Shown: positions 59,006-64,000 of the stretch, piece by piece
How the letters are laid out: every line of letters begins with the position of its first letter
Numbering within the stretch: the first letter of the stretch is position 1
Source of the DNA: Cloeon dipterum
Taxonomy: Eukaryota > Arthropoda > Insecta > Ephemeroptera > Baetidae
Assembly (NCBI RefSeq): GCF_949628265.1
Contig: NC_088786.1
Span: forward strand, 37,593,681-37,657,680
Reading direction: 5' to 3'
Length of the DNA: 64,000 nt
Notes under the pieces: generated by a model
Databases searched by the model: none
Told to the model about the DNA's origin: nothing
What the model saw: the letters and a program-made list of their open reading frames with translations, nothing else
Made by a program: the position numbers and the translations under genes

Positions 59006-62000
59006 ATGGTAAGAACGCTGTTTTTTAGAACTGGCACGGAGATAAAGCCATAGAGACAAGGTTCCGAATTTTCCCCACCCGGATTAAACCCGAACGGGTT
59101 TGTTCAGTTTTAAAACCAGGCTAAAAGCCAATGAAACCCACTATTTTACCCAAGGCTCCCTGGGGTAAAATAGGATTAGAGGGATTATTTGTAAGAGAGA
59201 CACAGCCCTTGTGCGCTCCTTTTACTCCATCTTTATTTTAACTGCTTGTAGCAACAATAATGCTCATTAGGTGGCATATTTATGACAGTCTCTATATCTC
59301 TGGGAAGTGGCAGCTTGCATCTACCCCGAGTAGTGCGTCGGTCGGCCGCACTTTTATACCCTTTACCCCTCTGTCGCTGCTGGAGGGAGGAGTCTGAAGG
59401 TGGCTCTCCTGCCTCAGGCGCTCAGGCGTGACAATCCCCTGGCTTAGTGTGTGTGAGAATTAAGGGGGTTGCCTCCTCTTTTACTTTTTGGGCTGTGACA
59501 CTTGAATATATATTTTACTTATTGGCTTTGGGAATAAATAATTAAAATTTTAAAGGGCACGGATTTGACTTGACTTTACACTCTAATATTAATATCCATC
59601 CAGATAAACATTTTTCTCATTGCTGAATCTACAGACGTTCTGGACGATCGGAATAAGTGCGAATACACGCCATGCTTGGCGGACTTTTATTGGGAAAAAT
59701 CGGCTAATTAATGCGTCCCGCCAGCAGTCTGAGGGTATTTTTGACTGCCGGACACTTCGTATTTGGCACCAAGAGGCGTCGATTGGCCGGATTTGAAGTA
59801 AAATTTGAGATTTTTTTTTGTGTTTTTTACCTATGAAAAAAGGAAATTGTTTGGTCGCACAGCCCTTAATTTGGGCCCATTTGCAAAAAAATGTAGGTCT
59901 CGGGATAACTTTCGGAGGTTTGATGTGAACAAAACCTGCACATAAGTTATTTGTAGAATAGAATATTAGGATTTGGTTGTAGCCAGCATTGAAAAGTTTT
60001 GGACAAATATCAGAAAATTTTTGATCTGGACAGTTTTACTATCAAATTACAGACGACACGCAGCCTGTTGGACATGGCCTATAAAACCGTTTTGGAAAAC
60101 ATCGATACTTATGACAAGGACTATGCTAAACAAATTATTGGCAAGTTAATTTTGTTACTACTTACAGCTCTATAAATCTATACCTTACTAATTATTCAGA
60201 CAGTAAATATGTTTGATAAAACACTTGACAATATTTAATTATTATAGGAATTGAACCTAAATTTCGTTTTAATTTTTAGGGGTTGTCAGAGACGAGCGAG
60301 TTAATGAAATGTGGCATGAGGTCGAGAACCACCATCGACATTGCGACGGCAACGGCAATCACATGGACAAGCTTTGGGCAACTCTGCCTTGCCTGATCAA
60401 CTCTCGGAAGTATATAAAATTTGACACCGCCGTTTTAACAAGAATGCGTTGCGAATCGTCAACCATATCAAATTCTCGCTTTCAAGAGGTGAATGTTTTT
60501 TATGTTTGCAATTTTTCACTCTACTAATTTGATTGAATGAAATATTTTCAGTTCATCAGGTGTTTGGGCTCGAACACACCCAATCTGGTGGAGTTAAATA
60601 TCGACAGCCCAGGCGGCGACCAGAAATATTCACTGGAGGAAAGAGAACTGGCCTCCATTGCCAAGCTCAAGCACTTAAAAACGCTCAATATTGAATATCA
60701 AGTTTGCGTGCACCTATCAGGATTTCATGACTTGACGCACCAATGCGAAAAATTAGAGAGCATCGACGTGGAACAAGTTTTCATAGACATCGAACCATCA
60801 CGCGACACCTTCTGTGACAAGTTTGTGTACATCGATATTGATGCGTCACGTTATTTAGAGGAAAGGCAAGTGGTACTGTCTTTGAAATCTTCAATGCCAG
60901 AAGATGGCCCTGATTGTGCAGATACTACGCAATATATGAGAATTTTTCTGGCTCCAATGAAAGTTGCCCAAATAAGTTTATTGCGAGGATTTACTAAACT
61001 TACGGAGATTCAGGTGAAAATTGCTTTCCTGCTATTAATATTATAACTTTCTAAAATAAATCAAATATCGTTTCAGCTTGAGTGCACTCCAACGAAAGAG
61101 ATTGAAACATTGGACGAGTTTCCGCATTTCCCGGAGGTGAAATTCGCCGAGCTTTCTTGTTTGTGGAGATCGGCGCACGCTGTAAGGTGTTTCATGAAGA
61201 GAAATGGGCTGACTCTTCAAAAACTGGCTCTTGAAGGCATCAGCGCCAAGGAGAACATGACTTTTTACGAAATCTTCAGCACATGCCCAAACCTGGAGTC
61301 GTTGCAATTATGTCTTTGCAATTTGACTGGAAACGACGCACCTGTTGAAGCGATGCGCCGACTGAAAAAATTCAGATGGTGCCATTTAAACGAGTAAGCA
61401 AAAATATATATATTCATATAAGGGGCTATATTCACTTCAACTTTTACATTATTTTGTTTGCCACATGGTTTAGAATTTCTTGTAGACAATGGTCAAGAAA
61501 CAAATTGGTTAGTGACAATGATTATATCTTTTGCCTCTTTTCGAGATGAGCAGGATTAATGCATAAATTTACCTAACAAAGGAATTATATATAATTCAAT
61601 CTGCCGTGGTTAGATTTTATAATATCCAAGGGCATTTAATTTTTATTAGCTCTCAGCTTAAAATTGTTCGTTGTTATGCCCGTTATTAATTTAAATCATT
61701 GCAGAAATTCCCATGGTCGAGTCGCATTTTCAAGCATTCTGTCTGCGCCGCTCCTGGAAGATCTCGACATTGAATTACCCAAAATAATCGACTTCAGCGA
61801 CAACGCCACCGTTATTGCTCGGATTAACGGACACGAAATCTTGCGGAATCTCAAGAAATGTAGGATGGTTGAGATGCGACGGAAAACCTACCAAGAACGC
61901 AAAAAATCTTCCGTCGCTTTCAAAGAATTGAAAAGCGCTATTTTGTCCGTAATATATCTTCATAATCACCTGCTAATTTGGTTTCCTTCACTTTTTAGTT

Positions 62001-62095
62001 TTTCTAAAGAGCTCTGTGTGTATCATAAATGTTTAATAAAAATACTTTCTTTATATCTCACTTGTTTTACGAAGTCCTCCACATATACATATTAA
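59006..62095 (+). CDS. LRR-like family protein, member 4 (LRR4), 489 aa
   Basis: Six exons: 59006-59008 (ATG only, followed by GTAAGA), 60053-60140, 60280-60488, 60552-61013, 61077-61393 and 61705-62095; 490 codons with consistent phases. Exon 2 ends at a GC donor (GCAAGT). The product reads MTTRSLLDMAYKTVLENIDT, then HMDKLWATLPCLINSRKYIK, leucine-rich segments (NTPNLVELNIDSPGG, ELASIAKLKHLKTLNIE), LDEFPHFPEVKFAELS and SSILSAPLLEDLDIELPK. Where LRR1, LRR2 and LRR3 stop soon after the ILSVI/IDSVI motif, LRR4 reads on for about 33 unrelated residues (LHNHLLIWFPSLFSFSKE ...), so the ancestral stop appears lost. Intron 1 (1044 bp) contains an LTR-like block. It is the only family member here on the plus strand. 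Function unknown. Confidence 0.72.
59190..59500 (-). mobile_element. Probable solo LTR in LRR4 intron 1
   Basis: Read on the minus strand it begins TGTCACAGCCC and ends GGGCTGTGTCTCTCTTACA, i.e. TG...CA with short inverted CAGCCC/GGGCTG ends. A TATAAAAG promoter-like word lies in the middle and an AATAAAGATGG polyadenylation-like word about 55 bp before the end, in the order expected of U3-R-U5. It is 311 bp. I see no clear target-site duplication and no internal retroelement genes, so the call is provisional. Confidence 0.45.
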
Positions 62096-62311
62096 TTATT
62101 TTGATTCGAGATAAAGATTGTTACTTGGATTAACTATATAATTGAAATAATCCTAGTATTTATTACCAGTTTTGTGCGGTTATTGACACGTTTTATGATA
62201 TTATATAATGAACAAAAAGAAGCTACAAAAGAGACGCGAAATAGCTGCTATAGCCTCCACAGTCGGTCTTGCAACTCAACTTTTGCTCAAAACTGTACTC
62301 CTTATGTTCCA

Positions 62312-62559
<248 letters not shown>

Positions 62560-62564
62560 TTGCG

Positions 62565-62950
62565 TTACGCTTTTCTGTTACGCGTAACATCCAGACGCGT
62601 CACGGGTAGGGCGTTACGCGTCACGGGTAGGGCGTTACGCGTGATGGGTAGGATGTTACGCGTAACGGGTAGGGCGTTACGCGTAACGGGTAGGGCGTTA
62701 CGACGCGTAACGGGTAGGGCGTTACGCGTAACGGGTGGGGCGTTACGCGTGACGGGTGGGGCGTTACGCGTAACGGGTGGGGCGTTACGCGTAACGGGTG
62801 GGGCGTTACGCGTGACGGGTGGGGCGTTACGCGTAACGGGTGGGGCGTTACGCATGACGGGTGGGGCGTTACGCGTAACGGGTAGGGCGTTACGACGCGT
62901 GACGGGTAGGGCGTTACGCATAACGGGTAGGGCGTTACGCGTCACGGGTG
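62565..62950. repeat. 21-bp GC-rich minisatellite
   Basis: About 18 units of GGGTAGGGCGTTACGCGTAAC with variants GGGTGGGGC, CGTGACGGG and a few 3-bp insertions (TTACGACGCGT). Each unit holds the palindrome GTTACGCGTAAC. Since 21 is a multiple of three, both strands show long open frames (RVTGRAL and TRNALPV repeats); these are by-products. It lies exactly between the RPB1 pseudo-exon and the inverted repeat arm B. Confidence 0.9.
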
Positions 62951-64000
62951 TCTTCAGGAACCAATTTCTGGCATTTCAATTATAGAAATCGGTGCTGGGA
63001 GGCGCAAAGATGGTTAGATGGGGATGGGGACGTCCCATCGTTTCCGGTTTTGGAACATTGGGACGTTTTTTGAATTATTACGAATTTTTGAATGTGTGAA
63101 TTTTGGAAAAGTTGAAATTGATTGATGTTAAAATTCAACGGGTTGAGGGATTTCAACTCGTGAAGTCTTGATCGAAATGTCACGCCAAGCTCTACCATCT
63201 GACCTTTCTATGGGTTACCCACCCTGAGATCGATCCCACCGGGGCCGCTTAAGCCTGTTTTTCCGGCGCCGTTAGATGGCACATGAGGCTAATGGATATG
63301 TAACAAAATACGCGGGAAGGAAATTATTAGGTCGGCACGCCCCTTTTTGACGCTTCTGATTGGCCGCTGGATTGACTCCTGATTGGCCTCCATTATTTCG
63401 ACACCATATTCACTTCTGACCGGCGGGAACCAACACAGATCGCTACTCGGTCCCGATGGGAATTTCGACTGCGCAGAAGGTTCTAATCAAGGTCACGAAT
63501 GCGCAGTAATGAGTTTTAATCTCCCTGTGAGATTAGGAAACGATCTGATCATACTGCGCATGCTTAAGATGCGCACAAGTTTACTGCGCAGCTTCAAAAT
63601 GGGCGTTTATTCAAACCGCTATAGAAAATTAATTAGAGCACCTTGAGAGTATCCATTTAATTCATTAATTTATCATGAAAATAGCTTCAAGCTTCAACAA
63701 AATGAATAATTTTGTTGTAATTTCTTTACGAACAGCTGATTAGCCCGTTAATTGGCGAATCAACCGTTAGATGGCACGTTAGGATGATGAAATGTAATAG
63801 AATACACCGCAATGATATTATAAGGTCAGTACGCCTCTTTTTCGACGCTTCTGATTGGCCACGCACTGGACTGTGTCCTGATTGGCCTCCATTATTTCGA
63901 CTCCATCTTAACTTCTCACAGGCAAGAACCAACACAGATTCTAACCCGGACCCCGCTGGGCTAGGAATTTGTATATTTGATTGGATACACGCCCATTTTG
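62951..64000. repeat. Compound inverted repeat, arm B (runs off the window)
   Basis: Reverse complement of 17786-18860: module C (62951-63275) first, then minus-oriented B monomers with TTCGACTGCGCAGAAGG, TGCGCATGCTTAAGATGCGC and GCGCAGCTTCAAAATGGGCG, ending in a second monomer of opposite sense. Arm B lacks about 25 bp present in arm A's module C (around GCCCCGCCGAGGCGCG). The match is still continuing at base 64000. Confidence 0.8.

Noticed and set aside
62560-62985. 141- and 126-codon open frames in the minisatellite
   Set aside because: A repeat period of 21 bp keeps both strands open; there is no promoter, splice site or non-repetitive protein sequence.

Overview
This is a eukaryotic, intron-rich, repeat-rich stretch of an animal genome, most likely an arthropod (insect). 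The reasons are GT-AG introns, metazoan-style RNA polymerase II and signal peptidase genes, C-type lectin-like genes, and many short fold-back elements. The species cannot be fixed from the sequence; a mayfly-like insect is only a guess from the general look of the gene families. No rRNA, tRNA or CRISPR was seen.

Layout. 1.1-16.1 kb (minus strand): three members of a lineage-specific multi-exon leucine-rich-repeat-like family (LRR1, LRR2 and the broken LRR3), with a two-exon coiled-coil gene at 9.5-11.4 kb between LRR2 and LRR3. A fourth member, LRR4, lies on the plus strand at 59.0-62.1 kb. 17-19 kb: a compound inverted repeat whose partner occupies the last kilobase of the window. 19.6-20.8 kb: a small PAS-like gene (plus). 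21-27 kb: mostly unassigned, with fold-back elements. 27.2-28.5 kb: a tandem array of rearranged fragments of the 3' end of the neighbouring gene. 28.6-41.8 kb (minus): a complete 16-exon gene for RPB1, the largest subunit of RNA polymerase II, about 1905 codons. 42.6-43.3 kb (plus): a five-exon signal peptidase subunit gene (SPCS3) divergent from RPB1. 43.3-48.6 kb: no coding gene recognised. 48.6-52.1 kb (minus): two tandem C-type-lectin-like secreted protein genes. 54.3-56.3 kb: a 2 kb element with about 100-bp terminal inverted repeats that contains a small spliced gene; a paralogous promoter and first exon lie at 57.4-57.7 kb. 62.3-64.0 kb: a defective inverted copy of RPB1 exon 12 plus its intron, a 21-bp minisatellite, then the partner of the 17-19 kb inverted repeat.

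RPB1 and SPCS3 are housekeeping genes that appear intact: every splice phase closes. The LRR-like genes share six exons, equal exon lengths and a first exon whose only coding content is the ATG directly before the 5' splice site. Several members carry GC-AG instead of GT-AG introns. Much of the rest is non-autonomous repeat DNA: at least five families of hairpin elements sit in introns and between genes, and the RPB1 locus has shed partial copies both locally and about 30 kb away.
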